DNA of 64,000 nucleotides from Streptomyces iranensis. GTDB lineage: Bacteria; Actinomycetota; Actinomycetes; Streptomycetales; Streptomycetaceae. Shown here piece after piece: positions 7,387 to 15,657 of this stretch. Below the pieces are notes generated by a model, which was not told where the DNA came from, made no database searches, and saw only the letters and a program-made list of their open reading frames with translations. The stretch spans positions 124,001-188,000 of the forward strand of contig NZ_JAGGLR010000024.1 in NCBI RefSeq assembly GCF_017874715.1. The letters are read 5' to 3'. Position numbers and translations under genes: made by a program. Positions within the stretch are counted from its first letter, which is position 1. Every line of letters begins with the position of its first letter.

Positions 7387-8256
7387 ATGGACCTCATGAC
7401 CATCCAGAAGCCGCCGGAGGGCGCCTACGCGGAAGCGGACGGCGTCACGTACCACTACACCGAACTGGGCACGACGGGCAGGCCGACGGTCTTCCTGCAC
7501 GGCGGCGGCCCCGGGTGCACGGGCTGGTCCGACTTCGGGCAGGTGGCACCGCTGTTCGCCGAGGACCGCCACTGCTACCTCGTGGACATCCTCCAGTACG
7601 GCAAGTCCGCCAAGACCGTCATCGAAGGCCCGATGTGGGACTACCACGCCGCCAAGACGGTCGCCCTGCTCGACACCCTGGGCATCGAGCGCGCCGACTT
7701 CGTGTGCAACTCATGGGGCGGAACCATCGCGCTGAACCTGGCCGCGAAGTACCCAGAGCGGGTCCGGTCGCTGACCATCACCGGCAGCATGCCCGTCTTC
7801 CACGGCCCGCTGGCCCCGCTGCCGGAGGGTGGGCGGCGTGGCCGCAACGCCCGCGATGTGTACTACGGCGGCACCGGCCCCTCCTGGGAGAAGATGCGGG
7901 AGCTGATCGCCCGCCTGGAGTGGTACGACCCGGACGCCATCCCCGACGACACCGTCACCCTGCGCCACGAGCAGAGCCTGGACCCGGAGGAGACCGCCCT
8001 CGCCGGCGCCTCCGACAATCCGCGCGGCGACTGGCAGGACCTCACCGCGGAGCTCGGCGCCATCCAGGCCCCCACCCTGTTCCTCTGGGGCATGTACGAC
8101 GCGTTCCTCACCCCGGACTATCCGCTGATGCTCGCCCGCATGGTCCCCAAGGGCAATCTGCACATCATGCACCACGCCTCCCACCACCCCCAGGAGGAGC
8201 GGCCGCACGCCTACTACACGGCGGTCACCGGCTTCCTGAACCAGCAGCACGACTGA
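7387..8256 (+). CDS. Alpha/beta hydrolase, meta-cleavage C-C hydrolase type (second copy)
   Basis: A 289-residue alpha/beta hydrolase with the oxyanion motif HGGGPG (residues 38-43), characteristic of C-C bond hydrolases acting on ring-cleavage products, and nucleophile elbow VCNSWGG (Ser109). The acid is likely Asp in LWGMYDAFLTPDY, and the His lies in HIMHHASHHPQEERP. It differs from the hydrolase at 518 in almost all loops, so it probably handles a different intermediate. ATG 7387 is in-frame with a second ATG at 7396; I take the first. It heads a rightward operon with the CoA-transferase and acyl-CoA ligase. Confidence 0.88.
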   Translation: MDLMTIQKPPEGAYAEADGVTYHYTELGTTGRPTVFLHGGGPGCTGWSDFGQVAPLFAEDRHCYLVDILQYGKSAKTVIEGPMWDYHAAKTVALLDTLGIERADFVCNSWGGTIALNLAAKYPERVRSLTITGSMPVFHGPLAPLPEGGRRGRNARDVYYGGTGPSWEKMRELIARLEWYDPDAIPDDTVTLRHEQSLDPEETALAGASDNPRGDWQDLTAELGAIQAPTLFLWGMYDAFLTPDYPLMLARMVPKGNLHIMHHASHHPQEERPHAYYTAVTGFLNQQHD

Positions 8257-8274
8257 GCATCCCGCGGAGGACAA

Positions 8275-10575
8275 GTGAGCAACCCGGCCGTACGCGTCGT
8301 CGAACTGCCCAGCCCCTTCACCCGGTTCGCGGGCCGGCTCCTGGTCGGCCTCGGACACGAGGTCGTCCTGGTCGAGCCCGAGGAGGGCGATCCGACACGG
8401 CGCGAACTCAACGGCGACGCCTTCGTCCACTGGCACGCGGGCAAGCGGTCCGTCACCCCCGCGTCCCCGGAGGAGCTGCGGCGCCTGGTGGCGGGAGCCG
8501 ATGTCCTCCTCGACGGGACACCGGACGGCGCGCCGGAGGCCGTCGCGGGACTCGGCCACCTCGTCCACGTCCGCGTCACCCCCTTCGGGACCGTGGGCCC
8601 CCGAAGCCACTGGCAGGGGACCGACCTGGTGGTCGCCGCGCTCGGTGGCATGCTCGCGCAGGTCGGCGACCCGGACGGTCCGCCCCTGCGCCTTCCGGAG
8701 AACCAGGCGGAGCAGCTCGCCGGTGTGCACACCGCGATCGCCGCGCTGCTCGGGCTGCGGGCCAGGCGCACGGGGCCGGGCCAGCTCGCCGACGTGTCCG
8801 CCCAGGCGTGCGTGGCCGCCGCCCTGGAGGCGGGTGCCCTCGCCTATCTGCACGAGGACCGGGTGCCCGCGCGCCCCGGCCGGGTGCATCCGCTGGTGCC
8901 GCACGGGCTGTTCCGGGCCGCCGACGGCCATCTGGGCGGTGGCCTCGGCGGCAGCCCCCGCATGTGGGACGCGCTGCTCGCCTGGCTGCGCGAGGAGGGC
9001 TCCGAGGCCGACCTCGCCGAGTCGCGCTGGCAGGATCCGGTGGAGCGCAAGAAGCACCAGGACCATGTCTTCGCGGTGGTGCAGGAGTTCGCGGGCCGGT
9101 GGCCGAAGGCCGAGTTCGCCGAGCTCGCCCAGTCCAGGAAGCTGCCGTGGGCGGCGGTCGACCTGCCGCATGAGCTGCCCGGCAACCCGCAGCTGGCCGC
9201 CCGTGACTTCTTCCTCCGCGCCGGGGACCGCACCGACCTGGGGTTCCCCTTCGCGTTTCCCGAAGGCCACCGGATCAAGGAGCTGGACGTCCCGGAACGG
9301 GGCGCGGACCAGCGGCTGCTGCACGAGCACCGCCCGGCCCCGCGGGTACCCGCGGCGTCAGCGGAACCCGTGCGGCCCGCCCTGCACGGCGTCCGCGTCC
9401 TGGATCTGACCTGGGTGCTCGCCGGGCCGTACTGCACCAAGGTGCTCGCCGACCACGGCGCCGATGTCATCAAGGTGGAGTCCCTGGGCCGTCCCGACCC
9501 CACCCGGTTCGCGCCCTTCATGCACCTCTCGCGCGGCCCGCACACCGATCCCAACACCAACGGCTACTTCAACGAGGTCAACCGCAACAAGCGCAGCCTG
9601 GCCCTCGACACCCGCACCGAGGACGGCATCGCCGTACTGCGCGACCTCATCGCCTCCTGCGACGTCCTGGTGGAGAACTTCAGCGCCACCGTGATGACCA
9701 AACTCGGCCTGGGCTACGACACCCTGCGCGAGATCAACCCCCGGCTGGTGTACATCAGCATGTCCGGCATGGGGCACACCGGCCCGCGCAGCGGCTGGGT
9801 GTCGTACGCGGACACCGTGTCCGCCAGCTCGGGGCTCACCGGCCTGACCGGATGGGGCCCGGACGACGTGGTCGGGGTGATCTACGGCCACGGCGACATC
9901 GTCGCGGGGCTGCAGGCCGCGCTCGCCACCGTCGCCGCCCTGGAACACCGGGAGGAGACCGGGCGCGGACAGCACATCGACCTGTCCCAGCTCGAGGCGA
10001 TCGCCTCCCATATGGGCACCAGCCTGCTCCATCCCATCGAGCCCGCCGGGAACACCGATCCGCGGTGGAGTCCGCAGGGCGTGTACCGCTGCCTGGGCGC
10101 CGACAGCTGGCTGGCCGTCAGCGTCCGCGACGACACCGAATGGGCCGGGCTGTGCACGGTGATCGGCCGCCCCGACCTCGCCACCGACGAACGCACCCGC
10201 ACGGCGGAGAGGCGCGCACACCACACCGAGCTGGTGGACGGCGCCCTCGCCACCTGGGCCAGGACCCTGCCGGCCGACGCCGCCGCCGAACTCCTCCAGG
10301 AGCACGGCATACCCGCGGGCCCGGTGCGGGACGGCCGCGACCTCGTGGAACACGATCCGCAGCTGCGGGCCAGGGGCTTCTACGTCCGCGCGGAACACCC
10401 GGTGGCGGGGGCCTTCCTGCACGAAGGGCCGCCCGTCCGGCTCATCCGCACACCCGGTGGCATCCGTAAGGCGGCGCCCGTGCTCGGCGCCGACACCGAC
10501 GATGTGCTGCGCGAGGTCGCGGGCCTGTCACCGGAGCGGATCCGCGCACTGCGCGAGCGCGAGGTGCTGCGGTGA
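8275..10575 (+). CDS. Tandem family III (CaiB/BaiF) CoA-transferase, fused double domain
   Basis: A 766-residue protein built from two CaiB/BaiF units. Residues 1 to about 350 form a shortened first unit (VRVVELPSPFTRFAGRLL, GPGQLADVSAQACVA). Residues 370-766 form a canonical unit (GVRVLDLTWVLAGPYCTKVLADHGADVIKVES, GRGQHIDLSQLEA with the expected catalytic Asp). Such enzymes move CoA between carboxylic acids. The first half is more divergent and may be structural, replacing one monomer of the interlocked dimer. GTG 8275 follows a good GGAGG ribosome site. Its stop overlaps the GTG of the ligase gene. Together they would activate a carboxylic acid released by the hydrolases. Confidence 0.92.
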   Translation: MSNPAVRVVELPSPFTRFAGRLLVGLGHEVVLVEPEEGDPTRRELNGDAFVHWHAGKRSVTPASPEELRRLVAGADVLLDGTPDGAPEAVAGLGHLVHVRVTPFGTVGPRSHWQGTDLVVAALGGMLAQVGDPDGPPLRLPENQAEQLAGVHTAIAALLGLRARRTGPGQLADVSAQACVAAALEAGALAYLHEDRVPARPGRVHPLVPHGLFRAADGHLGGGLGGSPRMWDALLAWLREEGSEADLAESRWQDPVERKKHQDHVFAVVQEFAGRWPKAEFAELAQSRKLPWAAVDLPHELPGNPQLAARDFFLRAGDRTDLGFPFAFPEGHRIKELDVPERGADQRLLHEHRPAPRVPAASAEPVRPALHGVRVLDLTWVLAGPYCTKVLADHGADVIKVESLGRPDPTRFAPFMHLSRGPHTDPNTNGYFNEVNRNKRSLALDTRTEDGIAVLRDLIASCDVLVENFSATVMTKLGLGYDTLREINPRLVYISMSGMGHTGPRSGWVSYADTVSASSGLTGLTGWGPDDVVGVIYGHGDIVAGLQAALATVAALEHREETGRGQHIDLSQLEAIASHMGTSLLHPIEPAGNTDPRWSPQGVYRCLGADSWLAVSVRDDTEWAGLCTVIGRPDLATDERTRTAERRAHHTELVDGALATWARTLPADAAAELLQEHGIPAGPVRDGRDLVEHDPQLRARGFYVRAEHPVAGAFLHEGPPVRLIRTPGGIRKAAPVLGADTDDVLREVAGLSPERIRALREREVLR

Positions 10576-12089
10576 CCACCCTGACGATTCCCGGGCTGCT
10601 CCAGACCGCGGCCCGGGACCACGGGGACCGCCCCTTCCTGCGGATCGGGACCACGGTCCGCACCTACCGCGAGACGCGGGAGGCCGCCGCCACCATGGCG
10701 GGGGCCCTCGCGGTCCAGGGCTGCCGGCCGGGCGAGCGCATCGCGGCGATGACGGGCAACCGGATCGAACTCGTGGACCTGTTCCTCGGCGCCGCCTGGC
10801 TCGGCGCCGAGCTGGTCCCCCTGAACACGGGACTGCGCGGCGGCGGGCTGCGACACGTCCTGGACCAGGCCCGCGCCACCCATCTGCTCGCGGAGGACGA
10901 GACGGCCGAGCGCGTGCGGGCGGCTGGGTACCGGGGGACGCTGTGGCGCGCGGGTGCGGACGGCACGCCCCGGCCGGGCGGCGGCCCGGCCTTCCCGGCG
11001 GCGCCCGTCCGCCCGGAGGACACCGCGTGCGTCCTGTTCACCTCCGGGACCACCGGCACGTCGCGCGGGGTGCGCTGCCCCCACGCCCAGTTCGTCTGGT
11101 GGGGGCGCAACGTCTCCGAGGCGCTGCACCTCACCGCGGACGACGTCCTGCACACCTGTCTCCCGCTGTTCCACACCAACGCGCTGAACGCGCTGGCGCA
11201 GGCGATGACCGTAGGGGCGTCGATCACCCTGGCGCCCCGCTTCTCGGCCTCCCGCTACTGGACCGAGGCGGCCGGGGCCGGGGCGACAGTGGTCTATCTG
11301 CTGGGCGCCATGGTGCCGATGCTGCTGGCCCAGCCGCCGGGCCCGCACGACCGGGCGCACCGGGCCGTCCGCGGCCTCTCCCCGGCGACACCGGCCCACG
11401 CCTGGGGGCCGTTCCGCGAGCGGTTCGGCGTCACACTGATCGACGGATTCGGCTCCACCGAGACCAACCTGGTCATCGGCACGACCCCCGAGGAGCAGCG
11501 GCCCGGCTACATGGGCACCCTGCGCGAGGGTTTCGACGCCCGCGTCGTGGACGAACTGCTCACGCCCGTCCCCGACGGCACCCCGGGGGAGCTGGTCGTG
11601 CGCAGCCACCGGCCGTACGCCTTCGCCACCGGCTACCTGGGCGAGTTGGCGGAGCCGGTGGACGCGTGGCGGCACACGGGGGACCGGGTGGTCCGCGAAC
11701 CCGACGGCTGGTTCCGGTTCGTGGACCGCATCAAGGACGTGATCCGCCGCCGGGGGGAGAACATCTCCTCGTGCGAGGTCGAGACGGTCGTCCGTGGCCA
11801 TCCCGAGGTGGCCGACGCGGCCGTCTTCCCCGTGCCGTCCGAGTTGGCGGAGGACGAGGTGATGGTCGCCGTGGTGCCCCGCGCGGGCGGCACCCTGGAC
11901 CTCGCCGATGTGATCCGCCACTGCGAGCGCGAGCTGCCACCGTTCGCCGTCCCCCGCTATGTGGACATCCTGGGCGAACTGCCGCTCACCGAGACCGGCA
12001 AGGTGCGCAAGGCGGCGCTGCGGAGGCGGGGTGTCACCGAGACGACGTGGGACCGGGTCACCGCCGATGCCGGTCCACCCACGCGGTGA
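10572..12089 (+). CDS. AMP-dependent acyl-CoA synthetase/ligase
   Basis: A 505-residue adenylate-forming enzyme with the P-loop-like motif LFTSGTTGTSRGV, the A5-type motif GFGSTETNL, the hinge motif DRIKDVIRRRGENIS and the C-terminal lysine motif LTETGKVRKAAL. It converts a carboxylate to its CoA thioester with ATP. The GTG start overlaps the CoA-transferase stop (GTGA), so it is coupled to that gene. The last 32 bases overlap the convergent hydrolase gene at 12058. Substrate class is not certain; context points to an aromatic- or alicyclic-derived acid. Confidence 0.93.
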   Translation: MTTLTIPGLLQTAARDHGDRPFLRIGTTVRTYRETREAAATMAGALAVQGCRPGERIAAMTGNRIELVDLFLGAAWLGAELVPLNTGLRGGGLRHVLDQARATHLLAEDETAERVRAAGYRGTLWRAGADGTPRPGGGPAFPAAPVRPEDTACVLFTSGTTGTSRGVRCPHAQFVWWGRNVSEALHLTADDVLHTCLPLFHTNALNALAQAMTVGASITLAPRFSASRYWTEAAGAGATVVYLLGAMVPMLLAQPPGPHDRAHRAVRGLSPATPAHAWGPFRERFGVTLIDGFGSTETNLVIGTTPEEQRPGYMGTLREGFDARVVDELLTPVPDGTPGELVVRSHRPYAFATGYLGELAEPVDAWRHTGDRVVREPDGWFRFVDRIKDVIRRRGENISSCEVETVVRGHPEVADAAVFPVPSELAEDEVMVAVVPRAGGTLDLADVIRHCERELPPFAVPRYVDILGELPLTETGKVRKAALRRRGVTETTWDRVTADAGPPTR

Positions 12090-12858
12090 CGACATCGGCG
12101 AACTCCCCGGGCAGCTGCTCGGGCGCCGGTACGTGGCCGCCGGACAGAGCCGCGGTCTCACAGCCGAGCGCCGCCGCGAACTTCTCCAGCGCGGGCAGCG
12201 AGTAGTGGTCCTCCGGCGCGCACACGGCCAGTACCGGGGCGGTGATGTGCGCCAGCCGCTCCTCCATCCGGTACCGGTACACCGCCTCGTGTCCCTCCTC
12301 CACCCGGCCCAGTACGGTCAGCGCGTCGATCACATAGCGGTGCAGCGCGGCCTCCTCGCCCGCCCGGTAGAAGGCGCGGCGCCGGTTCCACACCTCCACC
12401 AGATGTGAGCCGTCCGGCTCGGGGTCGACATGGTCGACCGGCGGGCGCGCGGGAGCCGCCGCGCGCTTGGCCTCGTCCACGAAGGCCGTGGCCGAGAGCA
12501 GCAGACTGCCGACGCGGTCGCCCAGCCGGGCGGCCACCTCCACGGCCACCACACCGCCCGTGTGATGGCCCACCAAATGGAACGCGTCCAGTCCGAGCCC
12601 GTCGGCCAGCGCCTCCACCCCGTCGGCGAACCGCTCGATCGAGTGCGGCCCCTCGGGCTTGGCCGAGGCGCCGAACCCCACGGTGTCCATGGCGATCGCC
12701 CGGTGCGCCCGGCCCACCAGGGGCAGCACATCGGCGTACTCGGTCCAGGAACGTGGTGTCTGATGCAGCAGCAGCACCGGCTCGCCGGACCCGCATTCCG
12801 CGTAGTGCAACTGCCCGAAGGGGCTGGGCGAGTAGCCCCGCCGCACCGTGTCCGCCAT
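12058..12858 (-). CDS. Alpha/beta-fold hydrolase-like protein with His at the nucleophile position
   Basis: A 266-residue alpha/beta hydrolase fold with the oxyanion motif LLHQTPRSW (residues 30-38) and MDTVGFGASAKP. The nucleophile elbow reads LVGHHTGGVV, so residue 99, normally Ser/Asp/Cys, is His, unless Thr100 has taken over. The acid (CAPEDHYSLPA) and C-terminal His (GGHVPAPEQLP) are present. I start at ATG 12858 because the upstream frame has no domain. It converges on the ligase gene with a 32-base overlap and carries a palindrome like the other catabolic units about 77 bases upstream. It could be a lyase or decarboxylating enzyme rather than an esterase. Confidence 0.82.
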   Translation of the reverse strand: MADTVRRGYSPSPFGQLHYAECGSGEPVLLLHQTPRSWTEYADVLPLVGRAHRAIAMDTVGFGASAKPEGPHSIERFADGVEALADGLGLDAFHLVGHHTGGVVAVEVAARLGDRVGSLLLSATAFVDEAKRAAAPARPPVDHVDPEPDGSHLVEVWNRRRAFYRAGEEAALHRYVIDALTVLGRVEEGHEAVYRYRMEERLAHITAPVLAVCAPEDHYSLPALEKFAAALGCETAALSGGHVPAPEQLPGEFADVVTAWVDRHRR

Positions 12859-12934
12859 GGCTGTGCCCCGCCTTCCGGTTGACGCGAACCGCCCGCCCAC
12901 TCTCGTAGCCGCCGACGGGCGGGACCAGGGATAC

Positions 12935-12951
12935 GGTCCGCTGTCCGGACC
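12935..12951. promoter_or_regulatory. Putative IclR operator, weaker copy
   Basis: GGTCCGCTGTCCGGACC has the full left arm of the island's palindrome and the outer six bases of the right arm. It lies upstream of the leftward hydrolase gene starting at 12858, supporting its inclusion in the same regulon. Confidence 0.45.
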
Positions 12952-12971
12952 CCGTACGTGATAGAGCGTCG

Positions 12972-13021
12972 GCAGCGCCCCGAAGGGGCGCGAGGAACTG
13001 CGCGACCAGCCACGACGACGC
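12972..13021. repeat. Streptomyces-type intergenic hairpin repeat
   Basis: The stem GCGCCCC-GAA-GGGGCGC (12975-12991) followed by a tail beginning GAGGAACTGCGCGACCAGCC matches, from memory, a short element scattered between genes in many Streptomyces genomes. It may act as a transcription terminator for the leftward O-antigen-ligase-like gene or as a neutral repeat. It is also a useful taxonomic marker for the window. Confidence 0.7.
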
Positions 13022-13064
13022 CGCGGACGGTCGACGACGCATGGCGGCACATCCAGCGGAGCGC

Positions 13065-14336
13065 TTAGCGCCGCGCGCGGCGGCCCGACCGGCCGGTGGC
13101 CCGCGCGGGCGTCCCGGACTCCCGCCACCCGCCCGGGACCTCGGCCATGACGAGGCCGAGGACCAGCCAGAAGAGCATGGCGATCCGGTCCAGATTGGCC
13201 GGATGGTCCACCGTGGCCGCCAGGAAGAACCCCGTCAGGGCGGCCAGCCCGACGACACCGGCCACGGACTTCTCCCGGGCGGCGCGGACCGCCGAGGCGA
13301 TGGCGATCACGGTCACCAGCAGGATGCCGAGCAGACCGGCCACGCTCGCTTCGGCCAGCCAGTTCAGCCACATGTTGTGCGCGTGGACGAACGTCCTGCC
13401 GCCGGGCACGGCGGCGGAGACGGCGTCGCCGGCCCGCCCAAGACCGACCCCGAGCGGATGGTCCACGGCCAGGTCCACGGCCGCCTTCCAGGCCTGGCCC
13501 CGGACCCCGAGCGCGTCACCGGCCCGCGACACCACCCACAGCGCCACCGTCACCGCCGCCAGCCCGGCCGACCCCACGGTCGTCAGCGTCCGCACCCCCC
13601 ACCGGCCGAGGCGGGGGGCGAGCCAGTACGCGCCACCGAGCACCAGCAGACCCGCCGCGGCCGCGACGCAGCCAGCCCGGGAGAAGATGGTCAGCACCGC
13701 GCCGTAAGCGAGGAGGCCCACGGCCACGACGGCGACCCGGGCCGTGCGCTCGGCCACCGTCACCGCCGTGAGCAGGGCGACCGGGGTGAGCAGCACCAGG
13801 AACGCGGCGAGCAGGTTGGGGTTGGCGAAGGTGCCCGTGGCGCGGATCATCGCACCGGCCCCGCCGCTGTCGCAGTCGACGTCGGTGAAGAGCCCGGTGC
13901 GGCAGAAGCCGGTCGGCACCTCATTGGTCACCTGGGCGAACGCCGAAGTGGCCGCGGCCGCCACGCAGACCAGCGCGAGCAGCGCCACCGCGCGCCACGA
14001 TTCGGGCTGCGACCGCCGCACCCCGACCAGCAGATAGAAGGTGGCGAGAGCGGTCATCAGGGCGCGCAGCGGCGCGTCGGGGTGGCCGCCGGCGTAGGTG
14101 GTGGCGATGGCACTGAGCAGGAGCAGCGCGATGGCGAGGTCGAGCCGGGTGCGGAACGTGGCGAGTCGCGGGGCCGTCACCGCCGTCGCGACCAGCCCCG
14201 CCGGCACGGCGAGGCGCACCGGTGTGATGACGCCGACCAGCGGGGCGTCCGGGAAGAAGTCGGTGGCCGCGTCGAGCATGACGATGGCCGTAGCCACCAG
14301 CGGAACGGCTTGGACTGTCGCGCGCACAGGTGCCAT
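13065..14336 (-). CDS. O-antigen ligase/polymerase-like polytopic membrane protein
   Basis: A 423-residue protein with about ten hydrophobic segments and the Wzy_C/WaaL-type central loop: FANPNLLAAFLVLL, then DHPLGVGLGRAGDAV and a periplasmic loop with HAHNMWLNWLAEASVAG, where WaaL-like proteins keep a key His. This family transfers or polymerises glycans on lipid carriers at the outer face of the membrane. I start at ATG 14336 (MAPVRATVQAVPL), just before the first membrane helix; an in-frame ATG at 14390 would add a basic extension. No glycosyltransferases lie nearby, so its glycan is unknown. A loop with paired Cys (FCRTGLFTDVDC) could form a disulfide. Confidence 0.82.
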   Translation of the reverse strand: MAPVRATVQAVPLVATAIVMLDAATDFFPDAPLVGVITPVRLAVPAGLVATAVTAPRLATFRTRLDLAIALLLLSAIATTYAGGHPDAPLRALMTALATFYLLVGVRRSQPESWRAVALLALVCVAAAATSAFAQVTNEVPTGFCRTGLFTDVDCDSGGAGAMIRATGTFANPNLLAAFLVLLTPVALLTAVTVAERTARVAVVAVGLLAYGAVLTIFSRAGCVAAAAGLLVLGGAYWLAPRLGRWGVRTLTTVGSAGLAAVTVALWVVSRAGDALGVRGQAWKAAVDLAVDHPLGVGLGRAGDAVSAAVPGGRTFVHAHNMWLNWLAEASVAGLLGILLVTVIAIASAVRAAREKSVAGVVGLAALTGFFLAATVDHPANLDRIAMLFWLVLGLVMAEVPGGWRESGTPARATGRSGRRARR

Positions 14337-14471
14337 GGCGCCCCAGCGTGTCCGGCGGCGGGTACCGGCAGATGGCACCCACGCGAACACCGGACAGCGC
14401 CTTCACGTCCGGTGCGCCCCCTCGGCCGTCTCCGGCGAGGTGGCCGCGGCGCCGGGCCGCGCGCCCGCGCC

Positions 14472-15533
14472 TCAGGTGGCGGTGGCACTCCCGGCAGCGG
14501 GGGCGGCGAAGGGGCGCAGCGGGACGATGCCCACGCTGTGACCGTCGCGGTCCAGCAACCGGCCCATGTGCTTGACGGTGCGCAGCACCACCGAGCGGTC
14601 CTCGATGGTCAGCCGCGGCAGCCGCCTCGACAGATGCGCCTCGAAGGCGTGCACATCGCCGGACGCGCGCAGCCAGACGTCGATCACGAGGTTGTGCGGG
14701 CCCGCCGTGATCGCACACGACCGCACCTCCCGCACCCCGGCCAGCGCCCGGCTGGTCTCCTCCAGGCGCTCGGCCGGTACGGACGCGAAGTACACCGCGG
14801 ACAGCGGCCACCCGGACAGCGGCCGGGCGAGGTCGCAGCGCAGTGACACCCGTGAACAGAGCAGCGTCCGCAGCCTTCGGCGGACCGTGGTCAGGGGCGC
14901 GTCGGCGTGCTCCGCCAGGTCGCTGATCGCCATGCGGCCGTCGACGCTCAACAGTTCCAGAAGCCGGACATCCAGGGGGTCCCAGCCGGTCGTCCCCGAC
15001 GGGAGCGGTTCGGTCGGCGGGAGCGCCTCCTGGAGCCGGGCACACTGCGTGGCGTCCAGGGCGCGCAGCCGCCACCGGCTGCCCTCGAAGGGCAGGGCCG
15101 TCGTCACATGGGTACGGGTCGCCCGCACCCCCGGCGCGCCCCGGAAGAGGAGGGTGCTGAGCTGGGAGAGCTCACCCAGGTCGGAAGCCTGCAGCGCGAT
15201 CACCAGATCCCGGCTTCCCGCCGTGACCTTGACGTTCGCCACCGAGGGGTCGGCCGCCAGGGCCTCGGCCACGTCCTCCCCGACCCCGGGCTCGGCGTCC
15301 ACCTCGACGATGCCGGTCACCACGATCCGGGAGTCCGACAGCCGGGGGTAGGCGGTCACCCAGGCCAGCCCCGCCTCCTGGAGCCGGTGCCAGCGTCGCG
15401 CGGCCGTCACCGGGTTCACCCCGAGGACATCACCGACGAGAGTCCATGGGGCCCTGGGGTGGATCTGCAATGCGTGTATGAGGCCGCGATCCAGCTCGTC
15501 CAGGTCATGCGCGGCGAAATCCTGCGTGTGCAT
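14472..15533 (-). CDS. Lrp/AsnC-family regulator, duplicated two-domain form
   Basis: A 353-residue regulator, about twice the length of classic Lrp. Two copies of the HTH plus ligand-binding module are visible: HTH 1 (LDELDRGLIHALQIHPRAPW, residues 12-60) with an AsnC domain to about 165, then HTH 2 (DPLDVRLLELLSVDGRMAIS) with a second AsnC domain. The second HTH keeps a good turn (LAEHADAPLTTVRRRL). It diverges from the amidohydrolase/AbgT genes across 124 bases and very probably regulates them. Lrp-like proteins usually sense amino acids or small amides. Confidence 0.92.
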   Translation of the reverse strand: MHTQDFAAHDLDELDRGLIHALQIHPRAPWTLVGDVLGVNPVTAARRWHRLQEAGLAWVTAYPRLSDSRIVVTGIVEVDAEPGVGEDVAEALAADPSVANVKVTAGSRDLVIALQASDLGELSQLSTLLFRGAPGVRATRTHVTTALPFEGSRWRLRALDATQCARLQEALPPTEPLPSGTTGWDPLDVRLLELLSVDGRMAISDLAEHADAPLTTVRRRLRTLLCSRVSLRCDLARPLSGWPLSAVYFASVPAERLEETSRALAGVREVRSCAITAGPHNLVIDVWLRASGDVHAFEAHLSRRLPRLTIEDRSVVLRTVKHMGRLLDRDGHSVGIVPLRPFAAPAAGSATAT

Positions 15534-15657
15534 GGGCGGCGCTTTTCTGCGTATCGCATGTGAATCTCGATGGAATGCTGCAGGATAACACCCGAAACAC
15601 ACGATGGATCGACACTCCTCCCCACCAGTTCTCTCAACGAGGAGTGAGATCGAGCTC

